DNA from: an uncultured Kiritimatiellota bacterium
Lineage (GTDB): Bacteria; Verrucomicrobiota; Kiritimatiellia; RFP12; UBA1067
NCBI GenBank assembly: GCA_934667295.1
Contig: CAKULR010000084.1
Span: forward strand, 1-7,467
Reading direction: 5' to 3'
DNA: 7,467 nucleotides
In this document: in pieces, positions 1 to 6,582 of the stretch
Position numbering within the stretch: the first letter of the stretch is position 1
Layout of the letters: the number at the start of each line of letters is the position of its first letter
Position numbers and translations under genes: made by a program
The notes under the pieces: generated by a model
What the model was told of the DNA's origin: nothing
The model's input: only the letters and a program-made list of their open reading frames with translations
The model's database searches: none

Positions 1-1
1 G

Positions 2-97
2 GCGTGGAACCTGCGCGAGAACGGCGGAACGGTCACGCTCCACCGCATCGTCCTCGTCTTCCACGGCGGCGACGTGGCGCTCGGCGAGGAGATCTAA
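2..97 (+). CDS. C-terminal end of an unrecognised protein (truncated by the window edge)
   Basis: An open frame enters from the left edge and ends at a TAA at 95-97, leaving 31 codons. The visible tail begins AWNLRENGGTV and ends GGDVALGEEI. Its alternating hydrophobic pattern (VTLHRIVLVF) suggests a beta-strand, as in the last strands of a beta-sandwich domain, but this is inference. Codon use (GGC, GCG, CTC, GTC) matches the genes downstream, which supports real coding. I do not recognise the family. It lies 85 bases upstream of the glycosidase start on the same strand, so it may belong to the same carbohydrate gene group. No convincing terminator is visible between them. Confidence 0.6.
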   Translation, partial: AWNLRENGGTVTLHRIVLVFHGGDVALGEEI

Positions 98-168
98 CGG
101 AGGTTGGGATTGATTGTCGGACGAATGGTCGCGGCACGTTTTGGGAGCGCGTAAGGGCAATTGAATGC

Positions 169-173
169 GGAGG
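169..173 (+). promoter_or_regulatory. Shine-Dalgarno GGAGG that fixes the glycosidase start at 183
   Basis: GGAGG lies 9 bases before the ATG at 183. An in-frame ATG at 165 would sit upstream of this site and has only a weak AAGGG at 153-157. Starting at 183 also gives a cleaner signal peptide (MLKRTV followed by a hydrophobic run). The 183 start is therefore preferred over the six-residue-longer alternative. Confidence 0.7.
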
Positions 174-182
174 AAACTGGAG

Positions 183-2156
183 ATGCTGAAGCGGACGGTG
201 ATGTTGATGGGGATCGGTATTGGCCTTGCCTGTTCTGTTGCCGGGGCGAATGTGCAGGAGCCTGCGGAACCGGCGATGGAGGTCCTGCCGCTGGGGAGCG
301 TGCGCCCGACCGACTGGCTAGTCGAACAGTTGATGAAGCAGGCCGATGGCCTCACGGGCCATGCCGAGAAACTGTACGACGACATCGGGAAGTCCGACTG
401 GTTGACCGGGGCGAACGTTGGTAAGGAATTCGCCTGGGAGCGCGGCCCTTACTACGCGAAGGGGCTCGTCTCGCTGGCGCTCGTCCTCGACGACGCGAAC
501 CTCAAGGCCAAGGCGCGGAAGTGGGTGGACGCCATTCTGAACTCCCAGCGGGCGGACGGCGACTTTGGTCCGAAGAAGCGGAACTGGTGGGCGAATATGA
601 TTGCGCTTTGGCTTCTGCGCGACTGGTGCGAGGCGACGGACGATGCGCGCGTCGTGCCGTTCCTCGAACGCTACTTCGCCTTTCAGCGTGAAGCGTTCGC
701 GGCCTATCCGCTCGCCGCCGAGTCGAAGTGGGCGGTTGCGCGCGCGGGCGACGAGCTGGACGTCGTGCTGTGGCTTTATCGCCGCACGCGCAAGGCCGAA
801 TGGCTCGACTTCGCGCGGACGGTCTCGGCGCAGTCGGCGGACTGGGCGACCTACTACTGGCGCGGTGGCGATCCGGCGGGGCCGAACGCGAACGGCTGCC
901 GCAGCCACATCGTGAACTTCATGCAAGGCCTGAAGACGCCCGCGCTGCAGTCCCTCCTCGATGGCGACGTGCGTAAGCGTGGCGCCTACGCGGCGGCGTT
1001 CGCGCCCGACGGCTGGGCGATGCGCCTGTACGGACGGCCCGACCGCATGGTCAACGGTTCAGAGCCGCTGTCCGACCGGAGCGCGTCGGGCGGTACGGAG
1101 CTCTGCGCGATCGCCGAGCGTATTCTGAGCTGCCAGACCGTCCTCGCCGCGACGGGCGAGCTGACGGCGGCGGACGACCTGGAGATCGTCGCCTACAACT
1201 CCCTGCCGGCGACGCTCGCGAAGGACGGACGCGGCATGCGCTACTACTGTCTCCTCAACCAGCCGTCGTGCGAGGACAAGCCCCTCCTCTTCGCGAACAA
1301 CGGGGCGCGCAGCGGAACGGACCGCAACGGCGCGATTTGTCCGGGTCCGCACGCGGGTTTCGGCTGCTGCCGCTCGAACTTCCACTTCGCGTGGCCGAAG
1401 TTCGTGCAGTCCATGTGGATGCGCCGGGGCGGCGGCCTCGCGGCGGTCGCCTACGGACCGTGCCGCGTGACGGCGGAAGTCGGCGGGCGCACGGTGACGC
1501 TGGCGATGTCGACGGGCTATCCGTTCGACGGCAAGGTCGAGATCCGCGTCCTCGCGGGCGGCGGACGCTTCCCGATCTTCGCGCGCGTGCCGCGCTGGAG
1601 CGGTCTGCCGGACGCCGGACAGTTCCGCACGTTCGAGCGCGACTGGCAGCCGGGCGAGACGATCGAGCTGGACTTCCCGCTGGCGACGCGGCTGTCGTTC
1701 TGGGAACGTGACGCCGTGGCGGTGATGCGCGGGCCGCTCCTCTTCGCGCTTCGGATGCCGGCGGAGGAGAAGGCCGTGCCACGCTATCCGGTGCCGTTCG
1801 AGAACCGGTGGATCGAGGGCGAGACCGAATTCCCGCGCAAGGAGATCCGTCCGACGGCGGCCTGGAACTACGCGCTGCTCTTGAACAAAGACCGCACGCT
1901 CGCCGGCGCGACGGTCGAGGACGAGGGCGACGAGGGAATGTTCATTCGCGCCCGCGCCGTGAAGACGGACTTCGGCGGCTGGGGGTACATGCGCGACGTG
2001 ACGACGGGGCGGGCGGTCGATCCGCCGCCGTCGCCCGTGCCGGACGAGGGCGGGCGCGCGGAGACGGTGATGCTCGTGCCGATGGGACTGACGGAGATCC
2101 GCATCACCCTGTTCCCGTGGCTGTACGCGCCCGGACGCGACGTGCAGGTGCGGTGA
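183..2156 (+). CDS. Secreted DUF1680 / GH127-family glycoside hydrolase (putative beta-L-arabinofuranosidase)
   Basis: This 657-residue protein probably hydrolyses terminal glycosidic bonds outside the cytoplasm. Residues 1 to about 22 look like a signal peptide (MLKRTV, then a Gly/Leu/Ala-rich hydrophobic core, with likely cleavage near VAGA-N). The N-terminal part has the family opening PLGSVRPTDWL and DGLTGH, typical of the alpha/alpha barrel; the C-terminal third looks beta-rich and contains the conserved MRGPLLFALR. In characterised GH127 (HypBA1) zinc is bound by Glu338, Cys340, Cys417 and Cys418, with Cys417 as nucleophile and Glu322 as acid/base. The counterparts here are Glu306 and Cys308 (TELC), Cys395-Cys396 (GFGCC) and Glu294 (NGSEPL). 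The Glu-to-Glu spacing is 12 residues rather than 16, consistent with the GTELCA subfamily, so the substrate may not be arabinofuranose. Family assignment is firm; substrate is not. Confidence 0.88.
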   Translation: MLKRTVMLMGIGIGLACSVAGANVQEPAEPAMEVLPLGSVRPTDWLVEQLMKQADGLTGHAEKLYDDIGKSDWLTGANVGKEFAWERGPYYAKGLVSLALVLDDANLKAKARKWVDAILNSQRADGDFGPKKRNWWANMIALWLLRDWCEATDDARVVPFLERYFAFQREAFAAYPLAAESKWAVARAGDELDVVLWLYRRTRKAEWLDFARTVSAQSADWATYYWRGGDPAGPNANGCRSHIVNFMQGLKTPALQSLLDGDVRKRGAYAAAFAPDGWAMRLYGRPDRMVNGSEPLSDRSASGGTELCAIAERILSCQTVLAATGELTAADDLEIVAYNSLPATLAKDGRGMRYYCLLNQPSCEDKPLLFANNGARSGTDRNGAICPGPHAGFGCCRSNFHFAWPKFVQSMWMRRGGGLAAVAYGPCRVTAEVGGRTVTLAMSTGYPFDGKVEIRVLAGGGRFPIFARVPRWSGLPDAGQFRTFERDWQPGETIELDFPLATRLSFWERDAVAVMRGPLLFALRMPAEEKAVPRYPVPFENRWIEGETEFPRKEIRPTAAWNYALLLNKDRTLAGATVEDEGDEGMFIRARAVKTDFGGWGYMRDVTTGRAVDPPPSPVPDEGGRAETVMLVPMGLTEIRITLFPWLYAPGRDVQVR

Positions 2157-2202
2157 AACGGAGTCCATTGGTTTTTGCTATACTAATCACCGTTTTTCAC
2201 CG
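2151..2202 (+). repeat. Imperfect inverted repeat bracketing the ferredoxin promoter
   Basis: CGGTGAAACGG at 2151-2161 matches the reverse complement of CCGTTTTTCACCG at 2190-2202 except for two extra T bases in the right arm. The left arm contains the glycosidase TGA stop codon (2154-2156). The 28-base interior holds the extended -10 box. As RNA it could act as a terminator-like hairpin for the upstream gene; as DNA it could be an operator. Function is inferred only. Confidence 0.45.
2176..2184 (+). promoter_or_regulatory. Extended -10 promoter (TGC-TATACT) for the ferredoxin/VOR cluster
   Basis: TATACT at 2179-2184 is close to the sigma70-type -10 consensus and is preceded by TG plus one base (2176-2178), the extended -10 pattern. 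No clear -35 hexamer lies at 16-18 bases; TGAAAC at 2154-2159 is 19 bases away and weak. The box is 30 bases before the ferredoxin ATG, and the local AT content is much higher than in the flanking genes. This probably starts transcription of the oxidoreductase cluster separately from the glycosidase. Confidence 0.55.
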
Positions 2203-2214
2203 AAGGATGGTGCC

Positions 2215-2445
2215 ATGCAAGAAAATGAGCAACCGGTGCTTTCGCACCCAGAGATCGAAGCGGACAGCTGCAAGGGCTGCGGCCGCTGCGTCGCGGCGTG
2301 TCCGCGGCATTGCCTTGAACTGCGGACGACGCTGAACCGCATGGGCATCAAGCCCGTCGGCTACAGGGGCGAGGGGTGCATCGGCTGCGCGATGTGCTTC
2401 TACAACTGCCCGGAACCCTATGCGATCAAGGTGGTGAAGGCATGA
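2215..2445 (+). CDS. Ferredoxin (delta) subunit of 2-oxoacid:ferredoxin oxidoreductase, 2x[4Fe-4S]
   Basis: This 76-residue protein carries two CxxCxxCxxxCP motifs: Cys19, 22, 25, 29 and Cys55, 58, 61, 65. Each set should bind one [4Fe-4S] cluster, with the clusters passing electrons from the catalytic subunits to an external ferredoxin. Length and motif layout fit the separate delta subunit (VorD/KorD/PorD type) of four-module 2-oxoacid oxidoreductases. There is no signal peptide, so it should be cytoplasmic. AAGGA at 2203-2207 lies 7 bases before the ATG. Its stop overlaps the VorB start by four bases (ATGA), which implies translational coupling and supports their belonging to one complex. 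A free-standing ferredoxin role is possible but less likely given this overlap. Confidence 0.88.
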   Translation: MQENEQPVLSHPEIEADSCKGCGRCVAACPRHCLELRTTLNRMGIKPVGYRGEGCIGCAMCFYNCPEPYAIKVVKA

Positions 2446-3503
2446 CGAAGTTTGTCAAGAGCAACGAAGCCGTCGTGATGGGCGCCCTCTACGCGGGGTG
2501 CGAACTCTACTTCGGCTATCCGATCACGCCCGCGAGCGAAATCGCCCACGGCGCGGCGAAGTGGTTCCCGATGCTGGGGCGCACGTTCGTGCAGGCGGAG
2601 TGCGAGACGGCCTCGATCAACATGATGTTCGGCGCGGCGGCGGCGGGGCGGCTCTGCATGACCGCGACGTCGGGCCCCGGCTTCTCCCTCATGCAGGAGG
2701 GCCTGAGCTACCTCGCGGGCGCGGAGCTGCCGGCGGTGGTGGTGGACGTCAACCGCGCCGGACCCGGCCTCGGCAACGTCTACCCCGAGCAGAGCGACTA
2801 CACGCCCGCCGTGAAGGGCGGCGGCCACGGCAACTACCAGACCTTCACCTACGCCCCCGCGAGCGCGCAGGAGATGTGCGACCTCACGATCAAGGCGTTC
2901 CAGATGGCGGCCAAGTGGCGCACGCCCGCCGTCGTCTTCGCGGACGGCCTGCAGGGCCAGATGATGGAGACGGTGCGCCTCCCGGAGGCGGAGTGCCCGA
3001 AGCCCGACTTCAGCGCGTGGGCCGCGCAGGGCGAGCCGAAGACGCGCGAGAACCTGGTGAAGTCCATCTTCCTCGACGCGGCGGCGCAGGAGGTCTTCAA
3101 CGACCACCTCCAGCGCAAGTACGAGGACATGCAGGCGGACGCCGAGGCCGAGACCTACCTCGCGGAGGACGCGGACCTCCTGATCTGCGCGTTCGGCATC
3201 GCGAGCCGCGTCGCCCGCACGACGGCGGAGACCTGCCGCCGCAAGGGCCTGAAGGTCGGCTGCTTCCGCCCGATCTCCCTCAACCCGTTCCCGCGCGAAC
3301 AGCTTGCCGCCGCCGCGAAGGGGCGCCGCATCATGACGATCGAACTCGATGCCGGGCAGTTCGCCGACGACGTGCGCCTCCAGCTCGCGAAGAGCGGGCT
3401 CGGCGCGGAGGCCGCGAACGTGATGATGGTCCACCGCATGGGCGGGCAGGTCGTTTCCGTCGACGATGCCGTCAAGGCCGCCAAGATGATTCTGGGGAAG
3501 TAG
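2442..3503 (+). CDS. vorB: 2-oxoacid:ferredoxin oxidoreductase alpha subunit, VorB-type (branched-chain 2-oxoacid)
   Basis: This 353-residue subunit forms the pyrimidine-binding (PYR) part of a thiamine-diphosphate 2-oxoacid:ferredoxin oxidoreductase. It oxidatively decarboxylates a 2-oxoacid with CoA to acyl-CoA, CO2 and reduced ferredoxin in the cytoplasm. The GYPITP motif at 25-30 and the acidic QAECETASIN segment at 51-60, expected to hold the Glu that activates thiamine diphosphate, are both present. TSGPGFSLMQEGLSYLAGAELP (77-98) and KGGGHGNY (125-132) are typical of the VorB/KorA group. Domain II, which follows the PYR domain in this family, spans roughly 245-350. The start is the ATG overlapping the ferredoxin stop; an in-frame ATG further upstream would read through the ferredoxin gene out of frame. 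VorB (3-methyl-2-oxobutanoate) is the best fit, but 2-oxoglutarate or another 2-oxoacid cannot be excluded. Confidence 0.88.
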   Translation: MTKFVKSNEAVVMGALYAGCELYFGYPITPASEIAHGAAKWFPMLGRTFVQAECETASINMMFGAAAAGRLCMTATSGPGFSLMQEGLSYLAGAELPAVVVDVNRAGPGLGNVYPEQSDYTPAVKGGGHGNYQTFTYAPASAQEMCDLTIKAFQMAAKWRTPAVVFADGLQGQMMETVRLPEAECPKPDFSAWAAQGEPKTRENLVKSIFLDAAAQEVFNDHLQRKYEDMQADAEAETYLAEDADLLICAFGIASRVARTTAETCRRKGLKVGCFRPISLNPFPREQLAAAAKGRRIMTIELDAGQFADDVRLQLAKSGLGAEAANVMMVHRMGGQVVSVDDAVKAAKMILGK

Positions 3504-3507
3504 GTAG

Positions 3508-3594
3508 TTAAGTTAAGTCACCCTGCGGGTTTTAAGTGGTTAAGTAGTTAAGTCAAGTGGTTGATTATGGTTAAGTGTTTGAGTGATTGATTTG
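3508..3594 (+). repeat. AT-rich 8-bp tandem repeats, consensus near TTAAGTGG
   Basis: Consecutive 8-mers are TTAAGTGG (3532-3539), TTAAGTAG (3540-3547) and TTAAGTCA (3548-3555). A second, more degenerate run is TTAAGTGT (3571-3578), TTGAGTGA (3579-3586) and TTGATTTG (3587-3594). Two earlier copies, TTAAG (3508-3512) and TTAAGTCA (3513-3520), precede them. The region is far more AT-rich than the genes on either side and has no open frame of note. It could be a dispersed genomic repeat, a protein-binding array or a slippage-grown microsatellite. Confidence 0.75.
3520..3533 (+). terminator. Weak terminator-like hairpin after vorB
   Basis: ACCC (3520-3523), loop TGC and GGGT (3527-3530) form a four-pair stem, and TTTT (3530-3533) follows directly, 16 bases after the vorB stop. 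The stem is very short, so at most it would cause partial termination or pausing. It runs straight into the tandem repeats. Confidence 0.2.
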
Positions 3595-3630
3595 ATAGAG
3601 GACTGGAAACTTAACCACTTAACTACTTAA
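3532..3630 (+). repeat. Long inverted repeat (22-bp arms, about 55-base loop) inside the VOR cluster
   Basis: The left arm at 3532-3553 and the right arm at 3609-3630 are inverted copies that agree at 20 of 22 positions. In RNA one of the two differences is a G-U pair, leaving one A-C mismatch. A shifted pairing of 3540-3553 (TTAAGTAGTTAAGT) with 3617-3630 is perfect over 14 bases. The loop (3554-3608) contains the degenerate part of the tandem repeats. The structure lies between the vorB stop and the start of the fusion gene, where it could adjust relative expression, protect an mRNA end or mark a small non-coding repeat element. None of these roles is proven. Confidence 0.7.
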
Positions 3631-3640
3631 AGCGAAGCGA

Positions 3641-3679
3641 CTCAATGGGTTCAATGAAAGTTGGAGTGATTTCAATGAA
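3641..3679 (+). repeat. Triplicated TCAATG start region of the beta-gamma fusion gene
   Basis: CTCAATGGG (3641-3649), TTCAATGAA (3650-3658) and TTCAATGAA (3671-3679) each hold an ATG, and all three ATGs (3645, 3654, 3675) are in the same frame. The two identical 9-mers are 21 bases apart. Only the third ATG has a good ribosome binding site. This looks like a small local duplication. Confidence 0.6.
3663..3666 (+). promoter_or_regulatory. Shine-Dalgarno GGAG that selects the start at 3675
   Basis: GGAG lies 8 bases before the ATG at 3675, near-ideal spacing. The in-frame ATGs at 3645 and 3654 have no comparable site upstream. Starting at 3675 also gives MKVIEQKGMYPKF, which fits the usual beta-subunit N-terminus a short distance before CPGCGHG. 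Confidence 0.65.
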
Positions 3680-5117
3680 GGTGATTGAACAGAAGGGCAT
3701 GTACCCGAAGTTCCCGCGCAGCGGGAAGGAGACGCGCGTCACCCACTACTGTCCCGGATGCGGACACGGTATCGTGAACAAGCTCATTGCCGAGTGCTGT
3801 GCCGAGATGGGGCTTCAGGACGAGACGATCTTCGTCGATCCCGTCGGCTGCGGCGTGTTCACCTACTACTACTGGGACGCGGCGCACATTTCCGCCGCCC
3901 ACGGCCGGGCCTCCGCCGTCGCGACCGGCGCGTGCCGGGCGCGACCGCACGCCGTCACGATCGCCTACCAGGGTGACGGCGACCTTGGCGCGATCGGCTT
4001 CAACAACGCCTTCCAGGCGGCCTCGCGCGGCGAGCATTTCGCGTGCATCTTCATCAACAACTCCCTCTACGGCATGACGGGCGGGCAGATGGCCCCCACG
4101 ACCCTGGAGGGCGAAAGGACGACGACGACGCCCTTCGGGCGCGATCCGTCCGTGACGGGCCACCCGCTCCACGTCTGCGAGGTGTTCGGCCAGCTGCAGG
4201 CCCCCGTCTACATCGCCCGCACGAGCGTCGCCGACACGAAGCGCATCCTCCAGACGAAGCAGGCCATCCGCCGCGTCTTCGAGCTGCAGAAGGCGCACCG
4301 GGGCTACTGCGTGCTCGAAATCCTCGCGCCCTGCCCCACGAACTTCCGCATGGATCCCCTCAAGGCCGCGCAGTTCTGCCTCAACGAGATGGAACGGGAA
4401 TTCCCGCTCGGTACGTTCCGCGACACGGAGAAGGACATCGGCGCGCCGGTCGCCGCCGCGCCCGCGCCGTCCTCCCCGTTCCTCCAGGTGAAGCCCGTGC
4501 CGCAGGTGAAGACGTGCGCGGAGCTGTTCGCCGAGAAGACGGCGGTGCCGCCGGCGGAGAACGATCCCGCCGTGCCGGAGCGCCGGTTCAAGTTCGCCGG
4601 CTACGGCGGGCAGGGGATCCTCTCGCTGGGGCTCACCATCGCGGAGTCGGCGCGCCTTGAACGCCGCCACACGCTCTGGTTCCCGAGCTACGGACCGGAA
4701 CAGCGCGGCGGCAGCGCGAGCTGTTCGGTCGTCGTCTCGGGGATGCCCATCGGCTCGCCGACCGTCGAACACCCCGACGTGCTCGTGTGCATGAACCAGC
4801 CGTCCTACGAGCGCTTCGTGGGCGACGTGCGCAAGGGCGGCACGGTGATCGTCGACGCGACGGTGCCGCTCACGCGCCAGCCGCCGGAGGGCGTGAAGCT
4901 CGTCGTCTGGCCAGCCATCAAGATGGCGGAGGACTTCGGCGTTCCGAAGGCCGCGAACACGATGATGCTCGCCGCGCTGAAGAAGCTCGGTTGCACGGGC
5001 CTCAGGGGCGACAACCTCGAACAGGCCCTCGTCGCGAGCTTCGCGAAGAAGCCCGAGCTCGGCGTGAAGAACCTTGAAATCCTGCGCAAGGCCGAGGCAA
5101 CGCTCGTCTCGCGCTAA
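3675..5117 (+). CDS. 2-oxoacid:ferredoxin oxidoreductase beta-gamma fusion subunit
   Basis: This 480-residue protein joins two subunits usually encoded separately. Residues 1 to about 250 are the thiamine-diphosphate-binding beta module. CPGCGHG (26-32) gives Cys26 and Cys29, GCG gives Cys59 and LAPCPTNF gives Cys220; these four match the proximal [4Fe-4S] ligands of the family. GDGDLGAIG (100-108) with Asn128-Asn129 (FINNSLYGMTGGQ) is the Mg/thiamine-diphosphate motif. Residues about 255-303 are a Pro/Ala-rich linker. Residues about 304-480 are the gamma module, with FAGYGGQGI (307-315), GPEQRGG (340-346) and NQPSYERF (374-381). With VorB and the ferredoxin it completes the four modules. The frame is unbroken across the linker, so it is a genuine fusion rather than a frameshift artefact visible here. 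Substrate is inferred from VorB. The separate-subunit names would be VorA (beta) and VorC (gamma). Confidence 0.88.
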   Translation: MKVIEQKGMYPKFPRSGKETRVTHYCPGCGHGIVNKLIAECCAEMGLQDETIFVDPVGCGVFTYYYWDAAHISAAHGRASAVATGACRARPHAVTIAYQGDGDLGAIGFNNAFQAASRGEHFACIFINNSLYGMTGGQMAPTTLEGERTTTTPFGRDPSVTGHPLHVCEVFGQLQAPVYIARTSVADTKRILQTKQAIRRVFELQKAHRGYCVLEILAPCPTNFRMDPLKAAQFCLNEMEREFPLGTFRDTEKDIGAPVAAAPAPSSPFLQVKPVPQVKTCAELFAEKTAVPPAENDPAVPERRFKFAGYGGQGILSLGLTIAESARLERRHTLWFPSYGPEQRGGSASCSVVVSGMPIGSPTVEHPDVLVCMNQPSYERFVGDVRKGGTVIVDATVPLTRQPPEGVKLVVWPAIKMAEDFGVPKAANTMMLAALKKLGCTGLRGDNLEQALVASFAKKPELGVKNLEILRKAEATLVSR

Positions 5118-5134
5118 AAGAAGAGAGGACCCAC

Positions 5135-6544
5135 ATGAAGAGACGCGATTTTCTGAGGACAACGGGGGGCATCGCCCTCTTCAACGTGCTGCCGCGCAGC
5201 CTCATCGCCGGGAGCGGCGCGACGCCGCCGAGCGAGACGGTGTGCGTGGCGGCGATCGGCGCAGGCGGGCGGGCCGGAGCCGACATCAACGGCCTCGCCG
5301 GCGCCGGGGCGCGGATCGTCGGACTCTGCGACGTGGACGACCGCCGTTCCGGCGGCATGCGCAAGAAGTTCCCGCAGGTGCCCTACTTCCGGTACTACCG
5401 CGAGATGCTGGACAAGCTCGACAAGGAGATCGACGCCGTGATGGTGGGTGTGCCGGACCACTGGCATGCGACGATGGCCGTCGAGTGCCTGAAGCGCGGC
5501 AAGCACGTGCAGTGCGAGAAGCCGCTCGCGCAGAGCTACCACGAGATGGACGAGATGCTGGCCGCCGCCGAGGCCCATCCGAACCTCGTCACCCAGGCGA
5601 TGAACCAGGGCCACGCCTACGACACGATCCGCGACTTCCGCGAATGGATCGAGGCGGGCCTCATCGGCGACGTCACCGAGGCGCACATCTGGTGCCCCGC
5701 CGTCTACTCGTTCATGGACAAATTGGACGAACTCAAGAAGACGTGGGAGGTGCCGAAGGAGCTCGACTGGAACCAGTGGCAGGGTCCCGTGCCGCACCGT
5801 CCCTACTACCCGAAGTACCTGCCGGGCGTCTGGCGGTTCTGGACGATGTACGGCACGAACACGCTCGGCGACTGGAGCTGCCACCTGATGGACCCGCTCT
5901 TCTGGACGCTCGGCCTCGGGATGCCCAAAACGGTCAAGGCCGAGGTATTCGGATCCTGGGACCCCGCTGTCCACGGCGCGACCTTCCCGCGCGGCGTGAA
6001 GACGACGTTCGAGTACGTCACGCGCGCCGGCAAGCCGTTCCGGCTCGTGTGGTTCGACGGCGAGGCGTGCCGGACCGTGCCCGTGCCGACCCTCTACCCC
6101 GACGAGATGAAGTATTTCCCGCCCTACAACTCCAAGGAGGCGCGCGCCCGCCGCGACGGCATGTGCAACGGCGCGTTCGTCTACGGCACGAAGGGCGTGA
6201 TCGAATACGGCCACCACGGCGCGAACTATCTGCGGATGCTGCCGGGCCTCACGCTGGAGAAGCTGCGCGCCGAGGGCGGCTGCCCGAAGCAGAAGTATGC
6301 GCGCGTGCCGGGCAAGGACCAGGGATCGAAGCCCTACAACGAATTCCTCGCCGCCATCAAGGGCGGACCGAAGGTGGGGAGCGACTTCGCCTACGCGGGC
6401 GCCATGACGCAGTGCTCGCTCACGGGCGTGGCCGCGCTCTTCGACGCGGGCAAGACGCTCCAGTGGGATCCCGTGAAGCACCTCTTCACGAACGGCACCG
6501 CGTCCAACGCGATGCTGCGCCAGCCGCGCGTCGGCCAGTGGTAG
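5135..6544 (+). CDS. Tat-exported Gfo/Idh/MocA family oxidoreductase
   Basis: This 469-residue protein is a nucleotide-dependent sugar or cyclitol oxidoreductase of the Gfo/Idh/MocA family. It starts with a twin-arginine signal, MKRRDFLRTTGG, and a hydrophobic stretch to about residue 26, so it should be exported folded with its cofactor bound. The Rossmann domain (about 36-155) has AAIGAGGRAG (39-48) for NAD(P) and CEKPLAQS (127-134), the conserved EKP of the family. GDWSCHLMD (245-253) supplies Asp246 and His250, the D-x3-H pair expected in the active site. Length matches the Tat-type subgroup common in PVC bacteria and Bacteroidota, some of which act as retaining NAD-dependent glycosidases (GH109-like). 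The gene starts 17 bases after the fusion gene with GAGAGGA at 5123-5129, so cotranscription is likely. Substrate is unknown. Confidence 0.88.
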   Translation: MKRRDFLRTTGGIALFNVLPRSLIAGSGATPPSETVCVAAIGAGGRAGADINGLAGAGARIVGLCDVDDRRSGGMRKKFPQVPYFRYYREMLDKLDKEIDAVMVGVPDHWHATMAVECLKRGKHVQCEKPLAQSYHEMDEMLAAAEAHPNLVTQAMNQGHAYDTIRDFREWIEAGLIGDVTEAHIWCPAVYSFMDKLDELKKTWEVPKELDWNQWQGPVPHRPYYPKYLPGVWRFWTMYGTNTLGDWSCHLMDPLFWTLGLGMPKTVKAEVFGSWDPAVHGATFPRGVKTTFEYVTRAGKPFRLVWFDGEACRTVPVPTLYPDEMKYFPPYNSKEARARRDGMCNGAFVYGTKGVIEYGHHGANYLRMLPGLTLEKLRAEGGCPKQKYARVPGKDQGSKPYNEFLAAIKGGPKVGSDFAYAGAMTQCSLTGVAALFDAGKTLQWDPVKHLFTNGTASNAMLRQPRVGQW

Positions 6545-6582
6545 CGTGGTATCGGCAATCAAACCGGAAAGGCAATCGGAAC

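Noticed and set aside
4..424. Small + strand frames near the left edge (4-189 and 161-424)
   Set aside because: They overlap the gene tail at 2-97 and the glycosidase in other frames, with no matching ribosome site or protein-like composition.
1059..2168. Open frame on the - strand opposite the GH127 gene
   Set aside because: It is antisense to the conserved zinc-site region and shows no family motif.
3561..3600. Possible promoter in the hairpin loop (TTGATT near 3561 and 3587)
   Set aside because: No TATAAT-like box lies at suitable spacing, and the TTGATT copies are explained by the degenerate 8-bp repeat.
3508..3630. CRISPR-like array in the vorB-fusion gap
   Set aside because: Units are only 8 bp, mostly contiguous and without unique spacers of uniform length, unlike CRISPR repeats of about 24-37 bp.
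3672..5162. Long open frame (about 496 codons) on the - strand opposite the beta-gamma fusion
   Set aside because: It is Arg/His/Ala-rich, has no recognisable motif and mirrors a gene with strong family motifs on the + strand. GC-rich codon bias creates such antisense frames.
5114..6562. Long open frame (about 482 codons) on the - strand opposite the Gfo/Idh gene
   Set aside because: Composition is Arg/Val/His-biased with no domain; the opposite strand has a Tat signal, Rossmann motif and catalytic D-x3-H.
6551..6580. GGCAATC occurring twice (6554-6560 and 6571-6577) before the lactonase
   Set aside because: The repeat is 7 bases, occurs only twice and partly overlaps the ribosome site region; chance is a sufficient explanation.
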